A stretch of DNA of 64,000 nt from Nitrospirota bacterium (GTDB taxonomy: Bacteria > Nitrospirota > Thermodesulfovibrionia > Thermodesulfovibrionales > Dissulfurispiraceae): assembly GCA_040752355.1 (NCBI GenBank), contig JBFMHE010000005.1:119129-183128 (forward strand). The letters are read 5' to 3'. The position numbers were made by a program, and so were the translations under genes. Under the pieces are notes generated by a model. The model saw only the letters and a program-made list of their open reading frames with translations. It ran no database searches and was not told the DNA's origin. Position 1 is the first letter of the stretch. Each line of letters starts with the position of its first letter. Below are positions 1 through 8,943 of this stretch, piece by piece.

Positions 1-4
1 CATT

Positions 5-1117
5 ATGGGGGGAGGGGGGCGCTCTGCCGACGCCCGATCAGAAGGCAGAATGCCCCCCCTCTCGTTCGCGAAAGTCGCCGGCGGACTGCAATCCCCGACG
101 CATATCACGCACGCCGGAGACGGCAGCGGCAGGCTGTTCGTGACAGAGCAGCAGGGGAGGATCAGGATCGTAAAGGACGGCAGGCTGCTCAAAAAGCCGT
201 TCCTCGATATAACGAAGCGTGTCAGCTGCTGCGGCGAGCGCGGCCTCCTGAGCGTCGCCTTCCCGCCGGACTTCGTTCAGAAAAAGTATTTTTACGTAAA
301 CTACACGAACAGCAAAGGCGATACGGTCGTTTCGCGCTTCTTCGTCTCATCGGATCCCGATGCCGCAAATCCTGAAAGCGAGTCGATCATCCTTACCATC
401 GACCAGCCTTATGCAAACCATAACGGCGGACAGATCGCGTTCGGCCCCGACGGGTATCTCTATATCGGCATGGGAGACGGAGGCGCGGGCGGCGATCCCA
501 AGGACTACGCGCAGTCTCCCGGCTCGCTCCTGGGGAAAATGCTGCGCATCGATGTGGAGTCGAAGGTGCTGCCGTACGGAATCCCCGACACCAATCCCTT
601 CGTGAAGACCAGGGGCTACCGTGACGAAATCTGGGCACTCGGCCTGAGAAACCCCTGGCGCTTCTCCTTCGACCGGCAGACAGGCGATCTCTATATCGCC
701 GACGTGGGGCAGGACAGGTATGAGGAGATACACGTTCAGCCTGCCGCCAGCAGGGGAGGGGAGAATTACGGATGGGATATCATGGAGGGGGCGCACTGCT
801 TCGAGCCGCCGGTGAACTGCGACCGGAGCGGCCTCGTCATGCCCGTCACGGAATACGACCACTCCCGGGGCTGTTCGATAACGGGCGGCATGGTCTACCG
901 GGGCGGGTCGTACCCTTCGCTGCAGGGCGTCTATCTCTACGGCGATTACTGTTCAGGCCGCGTATGGGGCATGAGACGCTCCGGCTCGGTCTGGCAAAGT
1001 GAACAGCTCGCCGATACCGATTACGCCATCTCGACCTTCGGCGAAGATGCCGAAGGCGCCCTGTATCTCGCGGACCACGCGGCCGGGGTGATCTACAGGA
1101 TCGAAGCCCGCAAATGA
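5..1117 (+). CDS. PQQ-dependent sugar dehydrogenase family protein (5' end uncertain)
   Basis: The protein matches the glucose/sorbosone dehydrogenase beta-propeller family, which oxidises aldose sugars in the periplasm using PQQ. Visible blade motifs are GRLFVTEQQGRIRIV near residue 43, GERGLLSVAFPPDF, NHNGGQIAFGPDGYLYIGMGDGG near 140, LGLRNPWRFSFD and GGENYGWDIMEG. No signal peptide is present in the visible part and the frame stays open to the left edge, so the true start probably lies outside the window. The family is certain; sugar and cofactor use are not, because many homologues have no tested substrate. A hairpin with a T-run follows the stop after about 100 bases. Confidence 0.85.
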   Translation: MGGGGRSADARSEGRMPPLSFAKVAGGLQSPTHITHAGDGSGRLFVTEQQGRIRIVKDGRLLKKPFLDITKRVSCCGERGLLSVAFPPDFVQKKYFYVNYTNSKGDTVVSRFFVSSDPDAANPESESIILTIDQPYANHNGGQIAFGPDGYLYIGMGDGGAGGDPKDYAQSPGSLLGKMLRIDVESKVLPYGIPDTNPFVKTRGYRDEIWALGLRNPWRFSFDRQTGDLYIADVGQDRYEEIHVQPAASRGGENYGWDIMEGAHCFEPPVNCDRSGLVMPVTEYDHSRGCSITGGMVYRGGSYPSLQGVYLYGDYCSGRVWGMRRSGSVWQSEQLADTDYAISTFGEDAEGALYLADHAAGVIYRIEARK

Positions 1118-1218
1118 CCTCCGCATGCCGTTTTTGAACTGACAGCCATAGTAAGTTCCTGAGCGGCAAGCGCTTATCATTTCCCCCTTGCAACATTTCA
1201 CGGCTTTATTCTAATATG

Positions 1219-1253
1219 GGTGCGCCTGAAGATGATCAGGGCGCATTTTTTTT
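1219..1253 (+). terminator. rho-independent terminator after the sugar dehydrogenase gene
   Basis: A stem GCGCCTGA / TCAGGGCGC (one bulged G) closes a short loop and is followed directly by eight T residues. It lies about 100 bases downstream of the dehydrogenase stop codon. Confidence 0.7.
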
Positions 1254-1410
1254 GAGAGGAGCAGTTGCAGTACGTGGGATTAAGGCCGTTTGCAGGGAAT
1301 TGCCGCAGCAGATATCTTGTGGTCCGTTGCCGCCATAGCTTCGTGAAAAGTACCCTTCCCCTTATGACGCCGGTGTTAAAGCTCTCCTATGTTCTGCCGA
1401 TATTAGTTGT

Positions 1411-2208
1411 ATGAAAAAGATAGGTATAGCAGTGCTCGTCATTATCGCTCTTTTCGGGGGATTATCGTTTGGCGCAGTGCAGGGAAGGGAGAGCCGGGAG
1501 CGCGCCCCCGAGGTGAAGGTCCCCATTCTTCTCTACCACCGCTTCGGTCCGACCGTGGCGGACAGCATGACCGTGACGACCCCGGTCTTCGAATCGCACC
1601 TCACGTATCTCAAGGAGAACGGCTACACCGTCATACCGCTGAGGCAGCTCGTCGACTACCGCCTCGGGAAAGGGCCGACCCCGCCGCCCAAATCGGTGGT
1701 CATCGTTGTCGACGACGGCCATAAAACGGTCCATTCCGACATGCTCCCCCTGGTGAAGAAATACCGCGTTCCGGTGACGCTCTTCCTGTATCCCTCGGCC
1801 ATATCGAGGGCCTCCTACATCATGACCTGGGAGCAGATCAGGGAGCTCAAGAAGACGGGGCTCTTCGACCTGCAGGGACACACCTACTGGCATCCGAACT
1901 TCAAGCGGGAGAAGAAGAAGCTCCCGCCGGACGAATACGAGAAGCTCGTCGCCATGCAGCTGAAGAAATCGAAGGAAAAACTCGAGAAAGAGTTCGGCAT
2001 CAAGGTCGACCTGCTCGCCTGGCCCTTCGGTATTTACGATGACCACCTTGCTGCCAGGGCCGCCGAAGCAGGGTACACCGCCGCCTTCTCCATAGAACGG
2101 CGGCATGTGAGCAGGTCCGAGAACATCATGACGCTTCCGCGTTATCTACTAAACAATGCCGAAAGGGGAAAGGTATTCGAGAGGCTGCTGGCAGGCCAGG
2201 CTTCTTGA
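1411..2208 (+). CDS. exported polysaccharide deacetylase (NodB homology domain)
   Basis: The protein has an N-terminal hydrophobic signal (residues 1-22) and then a carbohydrate esterase 4 (NodB) fold. Motif 1 is VVIVVDDGHK (Asp101-Asp102) and motif 2 is GHTYWH (His157 and His161), which would bind the catalytic metal. The WPFGIYDD segment near 210 corresponds to motif 3. Such enzymes remove N- or O-acetyl groups from peptidoglycan or exopolysaccharide outside the cytoplasm. The start ATG at 1411 is chosen because it gives a clean signal peptide. The next gene starts within a few bases of this stop, so the two are probably co-transcribed. The substrate cannot be read from sequence. Confidence 0.88.
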   Translation: MKKIGIAVLVIIALFGGLSFGAVQGRESRERAPEVKVPILLYHRFGPTVADSMTVTTPVFESHLTYLKENGYTVIPLRQLVDYRLGKGPTPPPKSVVIVVDDGHKTVHSDMLPLVKKYRVPVTLFLYPSAISRASYIMTWEQIRELKKTGLFDLQGHTYWHPNFKREKKKLPPDEYEKLVAMQLKKSKEKLEKEFGIKVDLLAWPFGIYDDHLAARAAEAGYTAAFSIERRHVSRSENIMTLPRYLLNNAERGKVFERLLAGQAS

Positions 2209-2225
2209 GTGCGGGAATCAGACCA

Positions 2226-3605
2226 ATGAAAAGGATCGGGACACATCTCATCGTCACGCTGGCAGTGCTCTTCGTAATGGTACCCGGGCTCGTTATGGGG
2301 GCTGCAAAAGGAAAAGTATCGGGACGCGTCGTCGACGCGTACACGAAGAAGCCCATAAGCGGGGCTTTCGTCGCGCTGAACGGGGTCACCATGCAGACCG
2401 ACGCGAACGGCATGTTCGCCTACACCGGCACGGGGGAGAGACTCTCCGCGAGGGCCTACGGCTATACGCGGGCCGAGCAGACGCTCACCCCGGCGACGGC
2501 AGGCTTTCCTGTCGAGATGAAGCTGACGCCCTTTACCCCGAAGGCGCTCTACCTTACGTTTTACGGGATCGGCGACCGGGGGATCAGGGAGAACGCGCTC
2601 AGGCTCATCAATGAAACCGAGCTCAATGCTCTGGTCATCGATGTGAAGGGCGACCGGGGCGCGGTGACGTACAAGACATCGGTTCCCCTCGCCGGCCAGA
2701 TCGGCGCGCAGAAGCTCATCATCGTCAAGGACATAAAAGGCCTCATTCAATCCATGAAGGAGCGGGGCATCTACACGATCGCCCGTATCGTCGTGTTCAA
2801 AGACAATATGCTCGGCGAGGCGCGGCCCGACCTGACGGTGCGGAAGCAGCAGGACGGAAGCGTCTGGCGCGACCGGGAGAACCTCGTCTGGGTAGACCCT
2901 TCCAAGAGAGAGGTGTGGGAATACAATATCAACCTCGCTGTCGAGGCTGCGCAGAACGGGTTCGACGAGATACAGTTCGATTATGTCCGCTTCCCGGACA
3001 GAAAAGGGCTCAAATTCGCGATCGAAAATACCGAGGAGAACAGGGTCAACGCCATCTCCGGCTTCCTTGCCGAGGCGAAGCGGCGGCTCGCCCCCTACAA
3101 TGTCTTCCTCGCAGCCGATATCTTCGGGTATGTTCCGTGGAATCCCGACGACACGCAGATCGGCCAGCGGCTCGACAAGCTGATCCATTGCGTCGACTAC
3201 ATCTCGCTCATGCTCTACCCGTCGGGGTTCCAGTTCGGCATACCGGGGCACCGGAATCCCGTGGCGAATTCCTACGAGATCGTTTACAAATCCCTCAAGA
3301 AATCACAGGAGCGCACCAATATCGCATCGGTCCGGTTCAGGCCGTGGCTCCAGGCGTTCAGAGACTACGCCTTCGACAAGAGGTTTTTCACCGGCACCGA
3401 GATCAGGAGCCAGATCAGGGCCGCCGAAGAGTTCGGTGCGAACGGCTGGATGCTCTGGAATCCCCGTAACGCCTACTCCTCCGACGGCTTGAAGAGAGAG
3501 ACGGCGACCCGGTATACTACGCCCGGTACTCCTGCGGCAGGGACGGTCGCGCCCGGTGCGAAACCGGTGGCGCAGAACGAAGAGACCTTTAACAAGCGTT
3601 CGTAG
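2226..3605 (+). CDS. exported putative glycoside hydrolase (DUF4015/GH13-like) with carboxypeptidase-regulatory-like domain
   Basis: After a signal peptide comes a short beta-sandwich of the carboxypeptidase-regulatory type (GKVSGRVVDAYTKKPISGA, about residues 25-95). It is followed by a TIM-barrel-like domain of the DUF4015 family. The core motifs are ALVIDVKGDRG, WVDPSKREVWEYN, FDEIQFDYVRFPD, LAADIFGY, DYISLMLYPS and GWMLWNPRNAY. The family is annotated as putative glycosyl hydrolase; substrate unknown. A TTG at 2205 would overlap the previous stop, but ATG 2226 begins directly with MKRIGTHLIV, a normal signal sequence, so it is preferred. The next gene starts 6 bases after the stop. Confidence 0.82.
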   Translation: MKRIGTHLIVTLAVLFVMVPGLVMGAAKGKVSGRVVDAYTKKPISGAFVALNGVTMQTDANGMFAYTGTGERLSARAYGYTRAEQTLTPATAGFPVEMKLTPFTPKALYLTFYGIGDRGIRENALRLINETELNALVIDVKGDRGAVTYKTSVPLAGQIGAQKLIIVKDIKGLIQSMKERGIYTIARIVVFKDNMLGEARPDLTVRKQQDGSVWRDRENLVWVDPSKREVWEYNINLAVEAAQNGFDEIQFDYVRFPDRKGLKFAIENTEENRVNAISGFLAEAKRRLAPYNVFLAADIFGYVPWNPDDTQIGQRLDKLIHCVDYISLMLYPSGFQFGIPGHRNPVANSYEIVYKSLKKSQERTNIASVRFRPWLQAFRDYAFDKRFFTGTEIRSQIRAAEEFGANGWMLWNPRNAYSSDGLKRETATRYTTPGTPAAGTVAPGAKPVAQNEETFNKRS

Positions 3606-3611
3606 GGTCGT

Positions 3612-6035
3612 ATGGGCATTGTCTTCCGTGCAGCATTTCTCTGTGTCATCGCAGGGCTGCTTGCAGCGATCACTGCGCCTGCGCCGGCAGATGCCGGCGC
3701 AGGCTTTAGTGTGCGCAGCGAGCAGCTCGCTTCCCTGGAACCCCTCATCGAGCAGGAGATAAAGAGCGGCAACATCCCCGGCGCCGTGGTCATCGTCGGA
3801 ACTCCCGAACGCGTCATCTATCGCAAGGCCTTCGGGTACCGGGCCCTCCTCCCCGAGCGGCTGCCGATGCGCGAGGACACGATCTTCGACATCGCCTCGG
3901 TCACCAAAGCCGTGGCCACGACCACGGCGGTCATGCAGCTGGTCGAGAAGAAGAAGCTGTCGCTCGACGCGCCGGTCCACCGCTACTGGAGCGCCTTCAA
4001 AAAGAACGGCAAGAAAGACATCACGGTCCGCCATCTCCTGACCCACTACTCGGGGCTCAGGGCCGACCTGAAGCTGAAGCCGAAATGGTCGGGCTACAAG
4101 ACGGCGATGAAGAAGATCATTGCGGAGAAGCCGCTCCTCCCTGCCGGCTCGTCCTACCTCTACAGCGACATCAATTTCGAAGTGCTGGGCGAGCTCGTGC
4201 ACCGCGTGTCGGGAAAGCCGCTCGATGTCTACTGCGCCAAGAATATCTTCAAGCCGTTGGGCATGCACGAGACGATGTTCAGGCCCGGCGCTGCCCTTCG
4301 CCCCCGTATCGCGCCGACCCAGTTCCACGAGCGCAGGCTCCTCCAGGGAGAGGTGCATGACCCTTCCGCCTACCGCATGGGAGGCGTCGCAGGCCACTCC
4401 GGCGTCTTCTCGACTGCCGACGACCTCGCCCTCTTCGCCCGGATGGTCCTTAACGGCGGCAGCCTGAACGGCGTGCGCATTCTCAGCCCGCAGACGGTCG
4501 AAGCGATGACCATCCCCCAGTCGCCCCCGGGCAAAAAGGCCCTGAGAGGGCTCGGCTGGGAGATAGAGCCCCCCCTGGCCGCGAACCGAGACGAGCTCTT
4601 CCCGGTCGGCTCCTGCGCCCACCTCGGGTACACGGGAACGGCGCTCTGGATCGACCCCGTGACCGAAACATTCATCGTGCTGCTCACCAACAGGGTGCAT
4701 CCCGACGGCAAGGGAGACGTGAAATATCTGCGCGAGCAGGTGAGGGCGATCGTCGGCGCAGTGCATGGCCCGCTCTCCCCGGAACAGGTCCTGGCGAGCC
4801 GCCCCTCGCTCCACGCCTTTTCGGAGCAGATGAGAGCTCACCAGTATTCTCCCTCCCAGGCCGCTGGACCGTCTGCAGGCGCGGGGCATCTCCGGGCAGC
4901 ACGCAGCAGCAGGGTATGGCCGGGGATCGATGTGCTGCGCAGCGACAACTTCTCCGCCTTATCAGGGCTGCGGGTGGGACTGATTACGAACCATACCGGG
5001 CTCGACGGAGCAGGACGGCGCACGCTCGACCTCATCCGCCAGGCCCCGAATGTACACCTCGCGGCGCTCTTCAGCCCCGAGCATGGGCTCTTCGGCACGC
5101 TGGACGAGAAGGTCGGCTCGATGAGAGAGCCCAAGACCGGCCTGCCGGTCCACAGCCTCTACGGTTCCGTCCTGAGGCCGACCGACAAGATGCTCGACGG
5201 TCTCGACGCGCTGATCTTCGATATCCAGGACGCCGGCGTCCGCTTTTACACCTATATTTCGACCATGGGCCTCGCCATGGAGGCGGCTGCGAAGAGGGGG
5301 ATCCCCTTTTTCGTGCTCGACCGGCCGAACCCCATCAACGCGTCACTGGTCCAGGGACCGGTGATGGACAGGGAGCTGAAGTCCTTTACCGGCTATTTCC
5401 CCATGCCGATACGGCACGGGATGACGGTCGGCGAGCTGGCGGCCATGTTCAACACCGAATACAACATCGGCGCCGCGCTCCATATCATAAAAATGAACGG
5501 CTACAACCGCGCCGACTGGTATGACGAGACCGGCCTCGCCTGGGTGAACCCCTCGCCCAACCTGCGCAGCCTTACCCAGGCCACCCTCTACCCCGGCGTC
5601 GCCCTGGTCGAAGGGGCGAACGTGAGCGTCGGACGGGGGACCGGCCGCCCCTTCGAGCTGCTCGGCGCGCCATGGATCAACGGACAGAAGCTCTCCGCTC
5701 ATCTGAACAGCCGCGGCATACGCGGCGTCAGGTTCATGCCGGCGACCTTCGTCCCTGCGAGCCATATTTACAAGGGTAAAAAGTGCTCCGGCGTCCGCAT
5801 CGAGCTGGTCGACCGCCAGAAGCTCGACCCCACTGCCATGGGGATCGAGATCGTCAGCGCGCTCTACCGGCTCCATCCGAAGGAGTTTCAGGTCGACAGC
5901 ACGCTCGGCCTCATCGGCACCCGCGCCACGCTCCAGGACATCAAGGAGGGCCGGGACCCGCAGTCAATTGTGCTGAACTGGCAGAGCCCGCTCGAAGAGT
6001 TCCTCAAGATCAGGTCCAAGTACCTTCTTTATTAA
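3612..6035 (+). CDS. fusion of a serine beta-lactamase-fold domain with a NamZ-like (DUF1343) domain
   Basis: This 807-residue exported protein joins two domains usually found as separate proteins. Residues 40-400 form a class C beta-lactamase/penicillin-binding fold with S96-V-T-K99, a Y184-S-D second motif in place of the usual YxN, and an HLGYTG segment at the KTG/HTG position. From about residue 433 a complete DUF1343 domain follows, with GLITNHTG, FSPEHGLFG, DIQDAGVRFYTYISTM, VLDRPNP and ATLYPG. That family includes NamZ, an exo-beta-N-acetylmuramidase of peptidoglycan recycling. Fusion suggests a muropeptide-processing enzyme acting in the periplasm. It ends the 1.4-6 kb run of exported carbohydrate-active genes. 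Domain calls are firm; the joint function is inference. Confidence 0.87.
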   Translation: MGIVFRAAFLCVIAGLLAAITAPAPADAGAGFSVRSEQLASLEPLIEQEIKSGNIPGAVVIVGTPERVIYRKAFGYRALLPERLPMREDTIFDIASVTKAVATTTAVMQLVEKKKLSLDAPVHRYWSAFKKNGKKDITVRHLLTHYSGLRADLKLKPKWSGYKTAMKKIIAEKPLLPAGSSYLYSDINFEVLGELVHRVSGKPLDVYCAKNIFKPLGMHETMFRPGAALRPRIAPTQFHERRLLQGEVHDPSAYRMGGVAGHSGVFSTADDLALFARMVLNGGSLNGVRILSPQTVEAMTIPQSPPGKKALRGLGWEIEPPLAANRDELFPVGSCAHLGYTGTALWIDPVTETFIVLLTNRVHPDGKGDVKYLREQVRAIVGAVHGPLSPEQVLASRPSLHAFSEQMRAHQYSPSQAAGPSAGAGHLRAARSSRVWPGIDVLRSDNFSALSGLRVGLITNHTGLDGAGRRTLDLIRQAPNVHLAALFSPEHGLFGTLDEKVGSMREPKTGLPVHSLYGSVLRPTDKMLDGLDALIFDIQDAGVRFYTYISTMGLAMEAAAKRGIPFFVLDRPNPINASLVQGPVMDRELKSFTGYFPMPIRHGMTVGELAAMFNTEYNIGAALHIIKMNGYNRADWYDETGLAWVNPSPNLRSLTQATLYPGVALVEGANVSVGRGTGRPFELLGAPWINGQKLSAHLNSRGIRGVRFMPATFVPASHIYKGKKCSGVRIELVDRQKLDPTAMGIEIVSALYRLHPKEFQVDSTLGLIGTRATLQDIKEGRDPQSIVLNWQSPLEEFLKIRSKYLLY

Positions 6036-6270
6036 CCGCAGCACCCCCTGCTGATTGGGAAGCCTTCCGCAGTTCGCAGCCTAAAATGAGCCCGATCCGT
6101 CAATATGGGCTGTCCACGCTGAACAGAGAATAGTTCTGTTCTCATCCAAGCTCTTGAAAATAATTAAATTTATCTTTGGCACCGTACTTGCAAACGCAAG
6201 AAAGACCGGAAAGCCGCTTCGCCCTGAACGCAGCACGATACCGCGATGACGCTATGAGGAGGAGAGGGAG

Positions 6271-6588
6271 ATGAACGATAAACGGGAATTCGGAAGGCGG
6301 GCTTGCGAAGGAGTAGTCGATTATCTGGTGATCGGGCTCGAGGATGTGAACTGGCGGGGCATGAGCCTGAAGGCCCGCATCATCGATATCAGCGAAGGGG
6401 GAGTCGGCATAGAGACGGAGTACCCGCTGGAGGCAGGGCATGCCGTGCACTTCAACGGCGACATCGGCGAGATAGGCGCTGTCCGGTGGAGCGAGCGCCG
6501 CGGCAGCTGCTACAGGGCCGGCATCGCCTTCTTGAAAGCCCGTGCCCGCAAGCCAGCCCATGCGGTATCCGCGCTCTGCGAACCGTGA
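6271..6588 (+). CDS. small PilZ-domain protein
   Basis: A single-domain protein of 105 residues with the PilZ signature: an N-terminal FGRRACEG arginine pair, then IIDISEGGVGIETE (the D/NxSxxG motif) and a later GAVRW strand. PilZ domains bind cyclic di-GMP and usually act through a partner protein. A good ribosome-binding site (GAGGAGAGGGAG) precedes the ATG. The gene stands alone, with no operon partner closer than 230 bases. Whether it binds the nucleotide depends on the RxxxR motif, which here is only partial (RRACEG). Confidence 0.8.
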   Translation: MNDKREFGRRACEGVVDYLVIGLEDVNWRGMSLKARIIDISEGGVGIETEYPLEAGHAVHFNGDIGEIGAVRWSERRGSCYRAGIAFLKARARKPAHAVSALCEP

Positions 6589-6667
6589 GCCCATAGCCTA
6601 TGAAGGGGAGCTTCTTCTTGACTCCCTTTCTTATACGCGCTAGCATTGTAATATAAGTTGCTTGTCC

Positions 6668-6718
6668 CAGGTAATCCGCACAGGAAGCACGAGAGTGCCT
6701 GTCCCTCAGCATTACCTG
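6668..6718. repeat. nested inverted repeat between the PilZ and PRC-barrel genes
   Basis: CAGGTAAT at 6668-6675 is matched by ATTACCTG at 6711-6718. A second stem (ACAGG..GCAC with GTGC..CTGT around a GAGA loop) sits inside. There is no T-run, so it is not an obvious terminator. It could be an RNA hairpin in the long leader of the downstream gene or a small repeat element. Confidence 0.5.
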
Positions 6719-6841
6719 CCTGCTGCTGCCGCACGGAGTTTCCACCAACACACGCCACGCGCTTTCATGCTGCCTTGCCGGAACGGTGTAGACGACTGCG
6801 CCATTCATACTCCTTGCTGAACGCGTGAAAGGAGGTATACC

Positions 6842-7699
6842 ATGGCAGATCCCGGCAGACCACGGGAATCGGGTGCCTACAGGGAAGAGGAGGCGCTGCA
6901 CCTGCGGGCCGCGAGCTCGCTCGCCGGCTACACGGTCGCCGCTCACGACGGCGTGATCGGCGCGGTGCAGGAGTTCCTCTTCGATGACGATATCTGGGCG
7001 GTACGGTATATCGAGGTCGATCCCGGAGACTGGCTGCCGGGGAGAAAGGTCCTTATTTCCCCCCTCGTGCTCCAGGAGCCCGACTGGGAGCTGCCGAGGC
7101 TCTCGACGACCCTCACCCGGGAGCAGGTCGCCGGCGCCCCGCGCATCGGAAAGGACGAGCCGGTGTCGCGCCTGCACCAGGTCGATCTCTTCATGTACTA
7201 CGGCTGGCTGCCCTACTGGATGGAAGAGGAGTACTATAATGTCCCCTCTCCTCCTCCCGGTGCGGCAGAGGCGACGGCACGGCAGCGGTTCGAGCAGGAG
7301 ACCGCTGCGGACCGGCATCTCTTCGCATCAGGCGAAATGACGGAGTTCCGCATCCAGGCCCTCGACGGCGACGCCGGGCATGTGGAGGATTTCATCATGG
7401 ATGAGGAGGACTGGGTGATCCACTATCTGGTGGTGGCGCTGGACTCCCCCCTCCCCGAACAGGAGAGCGGCAGGAGCGTCCTCGTCTCGACCGAGTGGGT
7501 CCAGAAGACCGTTCGCGAGGAGGAGCGGATCTATGTCGATCTCGACAGGGAGCGCGTGCTGAACAGCCCGGAGTACGATCCGGCGGTCCCGGTCACCCGC
7601 GAGTTCGAATTGGCGGTATACGATCACTACGGCAGGCCGCGCTACTGGGAGCCGGGCGGTGATGTCGAAGAAGACGACGATATGAGATTCCTTAGTTGA
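6842..7699 (+). CDS. protein with two PRC-barrel domains
   Basis: Two tandem PRC-barrel units are visible. The first covers about residues 22-120 (LAGYTVAAHDGVIGAVQEFLFDD, WAVRYIEVD, PGRKVLISP) and the second about 155-265 (FRIQALDGDAGHVEDFIMDEEDW, RSVLVSTEWV). Each unit is followed by a Tyr/Trp-rich tail, YYGWLPYW and DHYGRPRYW. PRC barrels are beta-barrel interaction modules found in photosynthetic reaction centre H subunits and RimM; free-standing pairs like this are common in environmental bacteria and have no proven role. The start is fixed by a strong AAAGGAGGT site 7 bases upstream. It is a paralogue of the genes at 8257 and 9661. Confidence 0.8.
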   Translation: MADPGRPRESGAYREEEALHLRAASSLAGYTVAAHDGVIGAVQEFLFDDDIWAVRYIEVDPGDWLPGRKVLISPLVLQEPDWELPRLSTTLTREQVAGAPRIGKDEPVSRLHQVDLFMYYGWLPYWMEEEYYNVPSPPPGAAEATARQRFEQETAADRHLFASGEMTEFRIQALDGDAGHVEDFIMDEEDWVIHYLVVALDSPLPEQESGRSVLVSTEWVQKTVREEERIYVDLDRERVLNSPEYDPAVPVTREFELAVYDHYGRPRYWEPGGDVEEDDDMRFLS

Positions 7700-7836
7700 C
7701 GCTAAGGATACCCTGCAGGGAGTAGTGGTGGAGGTGCTTGGCGATGAGGCGCTCCCTGCAGGACCTTTTCTCCTGTCTCAGGCCGGGGACGCGGCCAGGC
7801 TGAGGCGCTCAACCCAGAGAAAAGCGAGGGAGAGCA

Positions 7837-8091
7837 ATGGATGAGCATATCCAGGATATCGCGGGAGTGATCGAGGAACAGGCGTTCGGAACCGCCGGGC
7901 AGCATGGCCGTGAGGTCGCGGACGGGGGAGCGTCGGACGTAGAGCTGCTCGACGCCTATTCACGGGCGGTCATCACGGTGGTGGACACGGTAGGGCCCAC
8001 CGTTGTCGGTATCACCATCGGCAGCGACGCCGCAGCTCCCGCCACCGATCTCGCAGTCATACGCGCCGGGGGCCCTCTCTCCGGAGGTTGA
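7837..8091 (+). pseudogene. relic of an HtrA/trypsin-like serine protease with internal deletion
   Basis: The 84-residue frame begins as S1C (DegP/HtrA-like) proteases often do, with LLDAYSRAVITVVDTVGPTVVGI. It then jumps to ATDLAVIRAGG, the segment that carries the catalytic Asp in intact homologues. The stretch with the catalytic His, and everything after the Asp including the catalytic Ser and any PDZ domain, are missing. It has a plausible ribosome-binding site (GAGGGAGAG), so a short product may still be made, but it cannot be an active protease. The family assignment rests on these two motifs and should be checked by alignment. Confidence 0.6.
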
Positions 8092-8256
8092 CGCCGCTGC
8101 CAGCCTCGGCTACCATTTAAGTATGCTTCCCCATTCCCAGCACTCATGAGTATCCTTCTCGAGCCTCAGCAGCCGATGATCCCGGCATCGACGGTCCCCT
8201 ATCCGTCGCACTGAAGCATGCGAGTGGGCGCCAACCACAACACAAGGAGGAACAGC

Positions 8257-8814
8257 ATGAAGAAGATGTTTATTGTAGTATTGTTCTTGGCAGTGTGCCT
8301 CATAGGAGCAAACCAGTCGTACGGCAATGGGCCCTCCTCGACCCGCGGAGCGGAGAGCAGTTCCATGCAGAGCGATTCCGCAACGAGGGGGACGGATATG
8401 CAGCAAAGCGACTCCTCGACACGAGGAGCTCAGACGCAGCAGGGCAGCAAGACACAGCCGGTCCGCCTCAGGCAAGCCAGCAAACTGATCGGCATGGACG
8501 TAAAGAACCAGCAGGGTGAAGACCTCGGCAACATCAGCGATATCATCGTCAACTCGTTCACGGGCCAGATCGTCTATGCCATTATGGAAGGCGATACGGG
8601 ATTCCTCGGCGTGGGTGACCGTAATTTCGCTATTCCCTGGAAGTCGTTTCAGCCGAGTGTCTCGGGTGACGAGCTGATCCTCAACATCGATAAGGAGCGG
8701 CTCTCAAGGGCTCCCTACTTCACCAGGAATAATTGGCCGAACTTCGCAGACCGCCGCTGGGAGGTCGATGTTTACAAATTCTACGGTGTAAGCCCCTACT
8801 GGGAAGAGCGCTAG
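8257..8814 (+). CDS. exported single PRC-barrel protein
   Basis: A 185-residue protein with a signal peptide (residues 1-22). A Ser/Thr/Gln-rich linker follows, with three near-repeats of the form (S/A)STRGA. The PRC-barrel spans about residues 70-150 (KLIGMDVKNQQGEDLGNISDIIVN, IVYAIMEGDTGFLGVGDR). The C-terminus VYKFYGVSPYWEER shares the Tyr/Trp tail seen in the PRC proteins at 6842 and 9661. The ATG at 8257 is preferred because it follows an AAGGAGGAACAGC site and starts the signal peptide. Export sets it apart from its two cytoplasmic-looking neighbours. Function unknown. Confidence 0.8.
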   Translation: MKKMFIVVLFLAVCLIGANQSYGNGPSSTRGAESSSMQSDSATRGTDMQQSDSSTRGAQTQQGSKTQPVRLRQASKLIGMDVKNQQGEDLGNISDIIVNSFTGQIVYAIMEGDTGFLGVGDRNFAIPWKSFQPSVSGDELILNIDKERLSRAPYFTRNNWPNFADRRWEVDVYKFYGVSPYWEER

Positions 8815-8858
8815 GAGGAGAGAAGAGCCCACCCATGCGCCTCTGACGCTTTCCCTGC

Positions 8859-8892
8859 GAGAGAGGCAGCGGCGGCTGCCGCTGCCTCTCTC
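8859..8892 (+). terminator. perfect 15-bp hairpin after the exported PRC-barrel gene
   Basis: GAGAGAGGCAGCGGC and its exact reverse complement enclose a GGCT loop, 45 bases after the stop codon. The position suggests a terminator or a 3'-end stabiliser, but only scattered T residues follow. Confidence 0.5.
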
Positions 8893-8943
8893 ATTCATGC
8901 AGCTCTGCTCATAGCGGGACTGCTGCTGCCGGTACTATCCGTG

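Noticed and set aside
3612..6035. Idea that the beta-lactamase-fold domain is an antibiotic resistance enzyme
   Set aside because: It is fused to a peptidoglycan-recycling domain and has a Y-S-D second motif; a cell-wall role is more likely.
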